Source of the DNA: Filimonas zeae
GTDB lineage: Bacteria > Bacteroidota > Bacteroidia > Chitinophagales > Chitinophagaceae
Direction: 5' to 3'
Length of the DNA stretch: 64,000 bases
NCBI RefSeq assembly: GCF_014641615.1
Contig: NZ_BMIB01000004.1
Span: 806,001-870,000 of the forward strand
Part shown: one piece after another, positions 1-7,965 of the stretch
How positions within the stretch are numbered: position 1 is the first letter of the stretch
How the letters are laid out: every line of letters starts with the position of its first letter
Program-made: the position numbers and the translations under genes
The notes under the pieces: model-generated
Database searches by the model: none
Told to the model about the DNA's origin: nothing
What the model saw: only the letters and a program-made list of their open reading frames with translations

Positions 1-1686
1 CATCACATCCAGTTCCGCGCTCAGATTATTAATCATTTTAACCGCCGTCTTCAATACCTCTTCGCCAAAGTATTTACTGTTGGTGATAGAGTTGGTCATA
101 ATCTCACTAAACCCCTTACCTACCAGGAAAGAGGCCAGCTTTTCCCTCACCGCTTCTTTACCGGCCAGCGCTTCTACAGAAGGCGCTATGGTAATAGACG
201 AAGGAATTTCAATATTGTCTAAGCCATCAATACGCACCACTTCTTCTACCACATCCGCAGGCAGGGTAATATCCGGCTTGCTGTACGGTACTGCTACCCA
301 CAACTCATCCATACCTTCTTTAATAATCTCAAAGCCCAGGCTGGTGAGTATGCGTTTTACCGCGTCAGGATGATAGTTTTTACCACTCAGTTTTTTGAGG
401 TAGTGATATTTTAAGGCAATCTGCGTTTTGTATTTCTGTTCCGGATAAATATCCACCACATCAGAAGCTATTTCGCCACCGGCTATTTCCCTTATCAGCA
501 CTGCTGCACGTTTTAACACGTTTACACTGCCGGAAATATCCACGCCTTTCTCAAAACGGGTAGCTGCATCTGTACGCAAACCGTGACGGAAAGAGGTTTT
601 ACGGATGCTCATGGGTTGAAACCAGGCGCTCTCCAGAAAAATGCGGGTAGTATTATCCGTAACACCACTGCTTAAACCACCAAAAACACCGGCAATACAC
701 ATAGGCTCTTCCGCATTGCAAATCATCAGATCATCTGCATGCAGCTTACGCTCTTTGCCATCCAGTGTAACAAAAGGTGTTTCAGCCGGCAGGGTTTTCA
801 CCACTACTTTATTACCCTTGATAGCATCTGCATCAAAAGCATGTAAAGGCTGGCCGGTTTCGTGTAATATAAAATTGGTAATATCTACAATGTTGTTAAT
901 AGGACGCAGGCCAATAGACAACAATCTGTCTTTCAGCCATTGCGGAGATTCCTTCACCGTAACGCCGTTAATGCTTACACCGGCATAACGCTGGCAGGCT
1001 TCTTCATTTTCAATCACCACCTGCACCACCGTATCGGTATTATCAGGCTTAAAGCTGTTGTTGAAAGGACTTACAGAACGTACTTCCCGGTTGTTATGAT
1101 GGGTAAGGTAAGCGCATACATCTTTAGCCACACCATAATGGCTCATCGCGTCCATACGGTTAGGTGTCAGCCCTATTTCATATATCCAATCCTGATAAGG
1201 TTTAAAATATTCCGCTGCGGGGGTACCAGGCACCAGTTCTTCCGGTAATACCATAATACCGGCATGGCTACCGCCCATACCAATTTCATCTTCCGCGCAA
1301 ATCATACCCTGACTTTCCACGCCACGGATCTTCGCCTTTTTCATAGTCAGCGGATCGCCGGTTACGGGGTAAATAGTAGCACCAATAGTAGCTACCACCA
1401 CCTTCTGGCCAGCCGCCACGTTAGGGGCGCCGCAAACAATCTGTAGCGGCTCACCGCTTCCGATATTTACTTTGGTTACTCTCAGCTTATCTGCATCCGG
1501 ATGCTTTTCGCATTCCAGTACCTCGCCTATCACCAATCCAGCCAGTCCGCCCTTAATACTTTCATATTTCTCCAGGCTTTCTACCTCCAGACCAATGCTG
1601 GTGAGAATCTTAGACAGCTTCTCCGGATCCTGCGCCATATCGCCTCCAGGCAGATAAGTACTTAACCAATTATAAGATATCGTCAT
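1..1686 (-). CDS. pheT: Phenylalanyl-tRNA synthetase beta subunit, N-terminal 562 residues (runs off the window)
   Basis: Charges tRNA-Phe with phenylalanine as the beta chain of the cytoplasmic alpha2beta2 enzyme. The reading frame opens at 1686 with MTISYNWLSTYLPGGD, the typical PheT start, and continues without a stop to base 1. An EMAP-II-like tRNA-binding domain follows at about residues 40-150 (motif HPDADKLRVTKVN, then IVCGAPNV). Bacteroidetes PheT is roughly 800 residues, so about 240 C-terminal residues, including the anticodon-binding domain, lie outside the window. A close-to-consensus promoter sits just upstream and overlaps the end of the next gene. The family call is certain; only the C-terminus cannot be checked. 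Confidence 0.97.
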   Translation of the reverse strand, partial: MTISYNWLSTYLPGGDMAQDPEKLSKILTSIGLEVESLEKYESIKGGLAGLVIGEVLECEKHPDADKLRVTKVNIGSGEPLQIVCGAPNVAAGQKVVVATIGATIYPVTGDPLTMKKAKIRGVESQGMICAEDEIGMGGSHAGIMVLPEELVPGTPAAEYFKPYQDWIYEIGLTPNRMDAMSHYGVAKDVCAYLTHHNNREVRSVSPFNNSFKPDNTDTVVQVVIENEEACQRYAGVSINGVTVKESPQWLKDRLLSIGLRPINNIVDITNFILHETGQPLHAFDADAIKGNKVVVKTLPAETPFVTLDGKERKLHADDLMICNAEEPMCIAGVFGGLSSGVTDNTTRIFLESAWFQPMSIRKTSFRHGLRTDAATRFEKGVDISGSVNVLKRAAVLIREIAGGEIASDVVDIYPEQKYKTQIALKYHYLKKLSGKNYHPDAVKRILTSLGFEIIKEGMDELWVAVPYSKPDITLPADVVEEVVRIDGLDNIEIPSSITIAPSVEALAGKEAVREKLASFLVGKGFSEIMTNSITNSKYFGEEVLKTAVKMINNLSAELDVM

Positions 1687-1709
1687 GTATTGTTACTTTG
1701 AACAGTTTG

Positions 1710-1738
1710 CAAATATAGTTCTAAGCATACTAAAACAA
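1710..1738 (-). promoter_or_regulatory. Bacteroidetes-type promoter for pheT
   Basis: On the minus strand a TTG (-33) is followed after 18 bases by TATATTTG (-7), matching TTG-N17-20-TAnnTTTG. It predicts a leader of about 18 nt before the pheT ATG at 1686. The -33 box lies inside the 3' end of the upstream radical SAM gene, whose stop is at 1730. Confidence 0.7.
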
Positions 1739-2845
1739 AGTACCCTGACTGCCCGGGCGACGAAAGTTTGTGTTATCAAGCTCCCACCGCTCATCATTCA
1801 GGTGGTATAACTGGTTAAATTTCTTATACTGCTGCCTTACCAGCTCTGCCACCGGCCCCTCGCCACGCATGCGGGTGCCAAAACGGCTGTCGTTTACCTG
1901 CCCGCCATGGGCCGTTTCTATCAGATGCCATACTTTATTGGCCCTGTCCGGAAAGTTTTTGTGCAGCCAGTCGTGAAAAAGCAGCTTCACCGCCCCGTTC
2001 AGCCTTACAAACGTATAAGCACTGAAAGTAGCGCCGTTTTCACTGGCCTGCTTCATAATCCGCTGCATTTCATGCTCATTCAGCCCGGGAATCATAGGCC
2101 CCATCATTACCCCTACGCGCACCCCTGCCTCACTCAGCTCCCGTATCACCCGCATCCGCTGCTCGCCGGTAGTTGTGCGGGGTTCCATTACCCGGCGCAG
2201 GTCTTCATTCATGGTAGTAATAGTCATCAGCACACTCACCAGGTTGCGGCTCCCCATTTCTTTCAGCAGGTCTTTATCCCGCAGTATGCCCGCGTTTTTG
2301 GTAATAATACCTACCGGCTGGTTAAACTCTTTACACACTTCCAGCAGTTGGCGGGTAAGGCGGAATTTCTTTTCTGCCGGCTGATAACAATCGGTATTAC
2401 CACTCAGGGAGAGTGGTACGCTATCCCATTTAGGATGCATCAGAAACTTCCTTAGCAAGGCCGGGGCGTTCTTTTTTACAATAATCTTCTGCTCAAAATC
2501 AAGTCCGGCACTATAACCATAATATTCAAAGGAGTTGCGGGCATAGCAATAAATGCAGCCATGCTCGCACCCCTGATAAGGATTCATGCTGTACAGCATA
2601 CCCACATCCGGGCTGTCTACCTTGTTAACCAGTGTTTTAGCCTGCTCTTCCAGAAACACGGTGGCCGGGTTCGGATCTTCCCAGTCATCAATGCCTTCTG
2701 CATGCTCCCGTACCCGCTCATTGGTCAGGTACCGGTTTTTAGTATTAAACTGCGCGCCCCTCCCCTTCAGGTAATCCCCTGCTGTTTCAGCACAAGCCGC
2801 GGCCGGACGTGGCCGGGCATTGGGATTATATTCCATATTACTCAT
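1730..2845 (-). CDS. PA0069-family radical SAM protein (SplB-related)
   Basis: A 371-residue radical SAM enzyme. The cluster-binding motif is CEHGCIYC (CxxxCxxC) at about residues 93-100, preceded by SMNPYQG, a signature of the PA0069/Rv2578c branch related to spore photoproduct lyase. The remainder is a TIM-barrel-like fold (SLSGNTDCYQPAEKK, ITKNAGILRDKDLL, GVMMGPMIPGLN). The substrate of this family is not established; the SPL relationship suggests nucleic-acid chemistry, which is inference. It is transcribed with the 2H-phosphoesterase-like gene upstream (23-base gap), so the two may work together. The start at 2845 is preferred over the second Met at residue 4 only because it gives the longer form. 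Confidence 0.88.
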   Translation of the reverse strand: MSNMEYNPNARPRPAAACAETAGDYLKGRGAQFNTKNRYLTNERVREHAEGIDDWEDPNPATVFLEEQAKTLVNKVDSPDVGMLYSMNPYQGCEHGCIYCYARNSFEYYGYSAGLDFEQKIIVKKNAPALLRKFLMHPKWDSVPLSLSGNTDCYQPAEKKFRLTRQLLEVCKEFNQPVGIITKNAGILRDKDLLKEMGSRNLVSVLMTITTMNEDLRRVMEPRTTTGEQRMRVIRELSEAGVRVGVMMGPMIPGLNEHEMQRIMKQASENGATFSAYTFVRLNGAVKLLFHDWLHKNFPDRANKVWHLIETAHGGQVNDSRFGTRMRGEGPVAELVRQQYKKFNQLYHLNDERWELDNTNFRRPGSQGTLF

Positions 2846-2868
2846 ACATGCATAGTTTAAAGATTGGT

Positions 2869-3498
2869 TCAGCCAAACAGGGCCCCCTGCTTTGCCTGCA
2901 CCGGCTTATCCATAAAGTCAAAATCAGCCACCGGTAAAAAAGAACTTAGTCCGGGTTTACGCTTCAGCAGCACCAGTTTCTCCGCCATAAACCGGGCGTC
3001 AAAGCTTTGCTGGGCGTACTCCCGCCAGGCAGTTTCATATTGCTCATGGTTCAGCTTGCGGGCTATTACAAAATGCGGCTCGGTAATAAAATGCGGCGTC
3101 TGCCCCTGCGCTTTCATCAGTCGCTGAGCACCCCGTAATTCCCGCACTACACCCATTACCTGTTTTTTACTGGCCAGATTAATAAAAATGGAGTGGGTAG
3201 GGTAGCTGCCAAAATTGCGCAGTTCCAGTTTTATAGGCGCGCATCCGGTGGCTATACCCCGTAGCTGACGTATAATACGCTCCTCGCCCATCTGCACCTG
3301 GTTAAACCGTACCAGCGTAAGGTAGGGCTTGCCAAAAGTGCAGGCAGCCGCATTGTACTTCTCCGTAAAACTGTTTTTCTCCGCCATAATGCGCTCATAC
3401 AAATCATCGTTGGGTCGTATTACCACCAGATACTCATTCTCGGCATACCCCGGCAGCTTCACTCCTCCTTCCATAAAATATTGAATTATTTCAGGCAA
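2869..3498 (-). CDS. 2'-5' RNA ligase/2H phosphoesterase-superfamily protein, one catalytic His replaced
   Basis: A 209-residue protein with the bilobal layout of 2'-5' RNA ligase-like (LigT/2H) proteins. Those enzymes use two HxT/S motifs to act on 2',3'-cyclic or 2'-5' phosphodiester RNA ends. The first motif region here reads KPYLTLVRF, where KPHxTLxRF is expected; the Tyr codon is at 3322-3324. The second reads EPHFVIARKL, keeping His but with Val in place of Thr/Ser. Classical catalysis may therefore be lost or altered. It is the first gene of a likely two-gene operon with the radical SAM gene. An internal Met at residue 9 (MEGGVKLPGY) is an alternative start. The family call is good; activity is uncertain. 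Confidence 0.75.
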   Translation of the reverse strand: MPEIIQYFMEGGVKLPGYAENEYLVVIRPNDDLYERIMAEKNSFTEKYNAAACTFGKPYLTLVRFNQVQMGEERIIRQLRGIATGCAPIKLELRNFGSYPTHSIFINLASKKQVMGVVRELRGAQRLMKAQGQTPHFITEPHFVIARKLNHEQYETAWREYAQQSFDARFMAEKLVLLKRKPGLSSFLPVADFDFMDKPVQAKQGALFG

Positions 3499-3598
3499 TA
3501 AATTTAGTTCAAATTACTAAATTACTTAGCTTCGCTATGTAAAAAATTCATTTCCTATCTGTGAAACACACGAAACCAAGCGTCGTTGCTAACCTACA

Positions 3599-3627
3599 GG
3601 GCCGGTAATACCGGCCCAATTTTTTTA
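3599..3627 (+). terminator. Rho-independent terminator with no plus-strand gene in front of it
   Basis: GGGCCGG-TAATA-CCGGCCC is a perfect 7-bp GC-rich stem followed by AA and seven T residues. Nothing is encoded on the plus strand between 3499 and this hairpin, so it either insulates the thiamine operon or ends a small RNA. The 345-base gap 3499-3843 otherwise holds only the thi promoter and riboswitch. Confidence 0.7.
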
Positions 3628-3665
3628 GTATCAGCCCCTTACAAACCATACATATTAAAATATTC

Positions 3666-3697
3666 TTGCCTGTTCCCTTTTTTCCGCTATACCTTTG
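3666..3697 (+). promoter_or_regulatory. Promoter of the thiamine operon
   Basis: TTG at 3666-3668 and TACCTTTG at 3690-3697, spaced 21 bases, fit the Bacteroidetes promoter pattern. The predicted start falls at about 3702-3705, immediately before the riboswitch P1 strand, as expected for a riboswitch leader. Confidence 0.65.
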
Positions 3698-3702
3698 GGC
3701 AA

Positions 3703-3778
3703 AGCTTTAGGGGTGCCAACAACAGGCTGAGATAATACCCTCAAAACCTGATCAGGATAATACCTGCGAAGGGAAAAG
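3703..3778 (+). promoter_or_regulatory. TPP riboswitch (THI element)
   Basis: The leader carries the conserved THI blocks in order: GGGGTGCC, GGCTGAGA, ACCTGATC and GATAATACCTGCGAAGGGA. This RNA binds thiamine pyrophosphate and shuts off expression of the thiS-thiF operon, whose first start codon is 66 bases downstream. No strong terminator hairpin is visible between aptamer and thiS, so control may be at translation initiation; that last point is inference. Confidence 0.96.
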
Positions 3779-3843
3779 TAAGAGAAGCCGTATTGGCTAC
3801 ACCTCTGCTACTCCTGTTGTAGTGCCCTGCAAACTCATACGTT

Positions 3844-4053
3844 ATGCAGGTTCAGATTAATCATCAGTCTTTTTCATTGCCCGAAGGCCAGCCGGCCTCC
3901 GTAACACAATTGTTGCAACAGGCAGGGTTTACCGGGCAAACAGGTATTGCCCTTGCCGTAAATAACAAAGTGGTGCCACGCCATTTGTGGCCCTTCCATT
4001 TATTGCAGCAAGGCGATTCTATTACCCTCATCAGCGCCACACAGGGCGGCTAA
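3844..4053 (+). CDS. thiS: Sulfur carrier protein ThiS
   Basis: A 69-residue ubiquitin-like protein ending in GG (ISATQGG). The C-terminal glycine is adenylated by ThiF and converted to a thiocarboxylate, which donates sulfur to ThiG for thiazole formation. The ALAVNNKVVPRHLW segment and PFHLLQQGDSITLI near the end are typical of the family. It is the first gene after the TPP riboswitch and is followed by thiC after 28 bases. Confidence 0.95.
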   Translation: MQVQINHQSFSLPEGQPASVTQLLQQAGFTGQTGIALAVNNKVVPRHLWPFHLLQQGDSITLISATQGG

Positions 4054-4081
4054 ATTTTTTCACGCACTCATTTGCACTATT

Positions 4082-5926
4082 ATGAAACAGGAAAAACTAC
4101 CCGTTCAGCAAAATCATGTTACCACCGGAGCTATCAGTGGCTCCCGTAAAATTCACATTCCCGGCACCCTGCACAACATACAGGTAGCCATGCGCGAGAT
4201 ACAACTTACTGATGGCAACGAATCCGTTCAGGTATACGATACCAGCGGCCCCTATACCGATGCGCAGGCAGTGATTGATATTGAAAAAGGCCTGCCCCGC
4301 ATACGCCGGCAATGGATAGCCAACAGGGCCGATACAGCGCAACTGAACGGCTTATCTTCTGAATACGGCCGGGAGCGTTTACAAAACGAAAAGCTGGATG
4401 CCATCCGTTTTAAACACCTCACCCACCAGCCACTGCGGGCACTACCTGGTAAAAACGTAACGCAGCTGCACTACGCACGCCAGGGCATTATTACGCCCGA
4501 AATGGAATACATAGCCATTCGTGAGAACCAGCAACGCCAGTCGCTGCAAAACACCCACGGCCCTCTGTGGCAGCAACATACCGGGCAAAACTTTGGAGCA
4601 GCCACTCCCCGCGGCCTCATCACGCCTGAGTTTGTGAGGGAGGAAGTGGCGCGCGGCCGGGCTATTATACCCGCCAACATCAACCATCCCGAAAGCGAGC
4701 CCATGATTATAGGCCGCAACTTTCTGGTAAAAATCAATACCAACATCGGCAACTCAGCTGTTACCTCTAACATTGCGGAAGAGGTGGAGAAAGCGGTATG
4801 GAGCTTCCGCTGGGGCGGCGATACGCTGATGGATTTGTCTACCGGGCAAAACATACACGAAACCCGCGAGTGGATTATCCGCAACAGCCCCGTACCCGTA
4901 GGTACCGTACCCATTTACCAGGCACTGGAAAAAGTAAACGGCAAAGCCGAAAACCTTACCTGGGAAATATTCCGCGACACACTGATTGAACAGGCCGAAC
5001 AGGGCGTGGATTACTTTACCATTCATGCCGGTGTACTCCTCCGTTATATTCCCCTTACCGCCAGAAGAGTAACCGGCATTGTATCCCGCGGTGGCAGCAT
5101 TATGGCCAAATGGTGCCTGGCCCATCATCGGGAAAACTTTCTGTACACCCACTTTGAAGAGATCTGCGAAATAATGAAAGCTTATGATGTAAGCTTTTCA
5201 CTGGGGGATGGCCTGCGCCCCGGCAGTATTGCCGATGCCAACGATGCCGCACAGTTTGCCGAACTGGAAACGCTGGGCGAGCTGACTAAAATAGCCTGGA
5301 AGCACGATGTACAGGTTATGATTGAAGGCCCCGGCCATGTGCCCATGCATATGATACAGGCCAACATGACTAAGCAACTGGCCGTGTGTGACGAAGCGCC
5401 GTTTTATACCCTGGGACCATTAACTACAGACATTGCACCCGGCTACGATCATATCACCTCCGCCATTGGTGCCGCTATGATCGGCTGGTTTGGTACTGCC
5501 ATGCTGTGCTACGTTACACCTAAAGAACATCTGGGCCTGCCTGATAAAAAGGACGTAAAGGATGGCATCATTGCTTACAAAATTGCCGCACATGCCGCAG
5601 ACCTGGCCAAAGGCCATCCCGGCGCGCAATACCGCGATAACGCGTTAAGCAAAGCCCGCTTTGAGTTCCGGTGGGAAGATCAGTTTAACCTCTCGCTCGA
5701 TCCGGATACTGCACGCTCTTTTCACGATGCTACGTTACCGGCCGATGGCGCCAAAACCGCGCACTTCTGCTCCATGTGCGGCCCTAACTTCTGTAGTATG
5801 AAAATAACGCAGGAGGTAAGAAAGTTTGCGGCCGATAATGGTATGGAAGAGGCAGACGCCATTGCTTCGGGCATGGAGCAAAAGGCCAGAGAGTTTGCCG
5901 CAAAAGGAAACGAAATATATCAGTAA
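4082..5926 (+). CDS. thiC: Phosphomethylpyrimidine synthase ThiC
   Basis: A 614-residue radical SAM enzyme that rearranges 5-aminoimidazole ribotide to HMP phosphate, the pyrimidine half of thiamine. The C-terminal [4Fe-4S] motif CSMCGPNFC (CxxCxxxxC) is intact near residues 563-571. Family blocks EVEKAVWSFRWGGDTLMDLS, TIHAGVLLRYIPL, SRGGSIMAKWCL and IEGPGHVPMHMI are all present, and the length is normal. The stop codon abuts the ATG of the next gene at 5927, so translation is probably coupled. Confidence 0.98.
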   Translation: MKQEKLPVQQNHVTTGAISGSRKIHIPGTLHNIQVAMREIQLTDGNESVQVYDTSGPYTDAQAVIDIEKGLPRIRRQWIANRADTAQLNGLSSEYGRERLQNEKLDAIRFKHLTHQPLRALPGKNVTQLHYARQGIITPEMEYIAIRENQQRQSLQNTHGPLWQQHTGQNFGAATPRGLITPEFVREEVARGRAIIPANINHPESEPMIIGRNFLVKINTNIGNSAVTSNIAEEVEKAVWSFRWGGDTLMDLSTGQNIHETREWIIRNSPVPVGTVPIYQALEKVNGKAENLTWEIFRDTLIEQAEQGVDYFTIHAGVLLRYIPLTARRVTGIVSRGGSIMAKWCLAHHRENFLYTHFEEICEIMKAYDVSFSLGDGLRPGSIADANDAAQFAELETLGELTKIAWKHDVQVMIEGPGHVPMHMIQANMTKQLAVCDEAPFYTLGPLTTDIAPGYDHITSAIGAAMIGWFGTAMLCYVTPKEHLGLPDKKDVKDGIIAYKIAAHAADLAKGHPGAQYRDNALSKARFEFRWEDQFNLSLDPDTARSFHDATLPADGAKTAHFCSMCGPNFCSMKITQEVRKFAADNGMEEADAIASGMEQKAREFAAKGNEIYQ

Positions 5927-6520
5927 ATGCAATTGATCGCTATTACCTCACCTGGCCCCGTAGCAAATGAAGCCGCGGTTATTAACCAGCTATTTGCTGC
6001 GGGTTTGCCGTTGCTACACCTCAGAAAACCGGAGGCATCTGATAACCATATCAGCCAGCTGCTGCAACAAATCCACAGCCGGTATTATGCGCAAATCAGC
6101 CTGCACTCCTGCCACCACCTGGCCAGCAGGTTTGGTATAAAGCGCCTGCATTTTCCTGAGCAGCTGCGTGCTGCACAACACGCAAACACCTGGCTTCAGT
6201 TGGCTGAGCAGGGTATACTGGCCAGTACCTCTGTACATCAGCTTCCTGTTCCGCCTCATTTCCGGCAGCAGTTCAGTTATGTGTTCTATGGCCCGGTGTT
6301 TAACAGTATTTCCAAGCCGGGTTATGATAGTGTATTGCCGCAACAATACCAGCTTCCCCCTCAGCCGGTACCGGTTATGGCACTGGGCGGCATAACGCCG
6401 GATACGATGCGCCGCGTAAGCCAGATGAACTTTAACGGAGCAGCCGTACTGGGCGCGCTATGGCAACAGCCGCATAAAGCGCCCGATACCCTGGCCACCC
6501 TATTATCACTTTGTAAATAA
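5927..6520 (+). CDS. Thiamine-phosphate-synthase-like protein (TenI-like paralog)
   Basis: A 197-residue TIM-barrel protein of the ThiE/TenI family, directly downstream of thiC with no gap and 6 bases before a second, more canonical thiE. It has a phosphate-binding end (VMALGGITPDTMRRV) and a LHLRKPEA strand, but lacks ThiE's MNDY block and the GLGPLRFTATK loop, here FYGPVFNSISKPGYD. The divergence and the true ThiE next door suggest a TenI-like thiazole tautomerase or accessory role instead of thiamine-phosphate synthase; this is inference. Similar double thiE-like arrangements are familiar in Bacteroidetes thi operons. Confidence 0.8.
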   Translation: MQLIAITSPGPVANEAAVINQLFAAGLPLLHLRKPEASDNHISQLLQQIHSRYYAQISLHSCHHLASRFGIKRLHFPEQLRAAQHANTWLQLAEQGILASTSVHQLPVPPHFRQQFSYVFYGPVFNSISKPGYDSVLPQQYQLPPQPVPVMALGGITPDTMRRVSQMNFNGAAVLGALWQQPHKAPDTLATLLSLCK

Positions 6521-6526
6521 CTTACC

Positions 6527-7204
6527 ATGTTATCAACATCCACTATCCATATCAAACCCGCTATTGCGCGCCTGCAATACATCTCGCAGCAACAGGCAAA
6601 CTTATCGCACCTGGAAGCTATTCATAAAGCGCTGGATGCGGGCTGCAGTTGGATTCAGCTACGCATAAAAGACGCCCCGGAGGACTTTGTACACCGGCAG
6701 GCTGTTCAGGCACGTAAACTCTGCACCAGCTACCAGGCACAGTTGATTATGAACGATTATCCGGGTATAGCACGCGAAGTAGCAGCAGACGGCTTACACC
6801 TGGGCCTTACCGATATGCCGGTGGCACAGGCACGGGCTATTACCGGCAGCCATATGCTGATAGGCGGCACCGCCAATACCTGGGAAGATATAGTACAACG
6901 CGTAAACGAAGGCGTAGACTACATAGGTCTGGGGCCGTTGCGGTTTACCGCCACCAAGCAAAAGCTAAGCCCCATATTAGGCATAGAAGGCTATACGCAA
7001 TTACTACAGCAAGCAGCAGCCGGCAACATACAACTGCCGCCCATTATTGCCATAGGCGGTGTAACTCCCGCAGATATCCCCCAGCTTCAACAGGCCGGCG
7101 TACATGGTATAGCGGTATCAGGTGCACTTACCAATGCAACCGATGCAAGGGCGGTGATACAACACATTCATCAGGCTTTTAAACACAACCAACCAGCATG
7201 TTAA
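6527..7204 (+). CDS. thiE: Thiamine-phosphate synthase ThiE
   Basis: Couples HMP diphosphate with carboxythiazole phosphate to give thiamine phosphate. The 225-residue protein keeps the family signatures QLRIKDAPEDF (pyrophosphate Arg/Lys), LIMNDYPGIA, DGLHLGLTDM, YIGLGPLRFTATK and PPIIAIGGVTPADI. The gene overlaps thiG by 7 bases. The ATG at 6527 is the only plausible start, 6 bases after the stop of the TenI-like gene. No thiD (HMP-P kinase) is found in this operon, so the pyrophosphorylated substrate must come from a kinase encoded elsewhere. Confidence 0.95.
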   Translation: MLSTSTIHIKPAIARLQYISQQQANLSHLEAIHKALDAGCSWIQLRIKDAPEDFVHRQAVQARKLCTSYQAQLIMNDYPGIAREVAADGLHLGLTDMPVAQARAITGSHMLIGGTANTWEDIVQRVNEGVDYIGLGPLRFTATKQKLSPILGIEGYTQLLQQAAAGNIQLPPIIAIGGVTPADIPQLQQAGVHGIAVSGALTNATDARAVIQHIHQAFKHNQPAC

Positions 7205-7965
7205 CAATAGCAGATAAAACCTTCCACTCCCGCCTGTTTACCGGCACCGGTAAATTCAGCGCGGCAGATACCATGGAAAAAGCGCTGGTACAATCCGGCA
7301 CAGAATTAACTACGGTAGCACTGAAACGGGTAGACCTTCATCATAAGCAGGATGATTTACTCAGCCGGCTGGCTCTGCACCCGCACATTCACCTGCTGCC
7401 CAACACCTCCGGCGTACGCAACGCCCGTGAAGCAGTATTTGCCGCACAGCTGGCGCGGGAAGCTTTACAAACCAACTGGGTAAAACTGGAGATACATCCT
7501 GATGTACGCTACCTGATGCCCGATGCCGTAGAAACACTGGCCGCCACAGAAGCACTGGCCAAAGAAGGCTTTGTGGTGCTGCCCTATATACATGCCGATC
7601 CGGTGTTGTGTAAAAGGCTGGAAGATGCGGGAGCCGCCGCCGTAATGCCTTTAGGCTCGCCCATAGGCAGCAACAAGGGTTTAAAAACCATCGACTTTCT
7701 ACAGATTATTATTGAACAAAGTAATGTGCCGGTAATTGTAGATGCAGGCATAGGCTCGCCCTCACACGCTGCCGCTGCTATGGAAGCCGGTGCCGATGCC
7801 GTGCTGGTTAACACCGCCATTGCCGTTTCCGGTAATCCTGTACAGATGGCCGGGGCTTTTAAACTGGCGGTAGAAGCAGGCCGTATGGCTTACGAAGCCC
7901 GCTTAGCCCCTGTACAAACACACGCCATTGCCAGTAGCCCTTTAACCGCATTTTTAGATGAATAG
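7198..7965 (+). CDS. thiG: Thiazole synthase ThiG
   Basis: A 255-residue TIM-barrel enzyme that forms the thiazole phosphate ring from deoxyxylulose 5-phosphate, dehydroglycine and ThiS thiocarboxylate. Seen here: SRLFTGTGKFSAADTM at the start, the Schiff-base lysine in NWVKLEIHPD, DPVLCKRLEDAGAAAVMPLG, the IGSNKGL loop and VIVDAGIGSPSHAAAAMEAG. It overlaps thiE upstream and thiH downstream by a few bases, indicating translational coupling. Length is standard. Confidence 0.97.
   Translation: MLTIADKTFHSRLFTGTGKFSAADTMEKALVQSGTELTTVALKRVDLHHKQDDLLSRLALHPHIHLLPNTSGVRNAREAVFAAQLAREALQTNWVKLEIHPDVRYLMPDAVETLAATEALAKEGFVVLPYIHADPVLCKRLEDAGAAAVMPLGSPIGSNKGLKTIDFLQIIIEQSNVPVIVDAGIGSPSHAAAAMEAGADAVLVNTAIAVSGNPVQMAGAFKLAVEAGRMAYEARLAPVQTHAIASSPLTAFLDE

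Noticed and set aside
1907..2455. Long plus-strand frame opposite the radical SAM gene
   Set aside because: Antisense shadow with histidine/tyrosine-rich composition typical of a reversed coding frame; the minus-strand gene has clear motifs.
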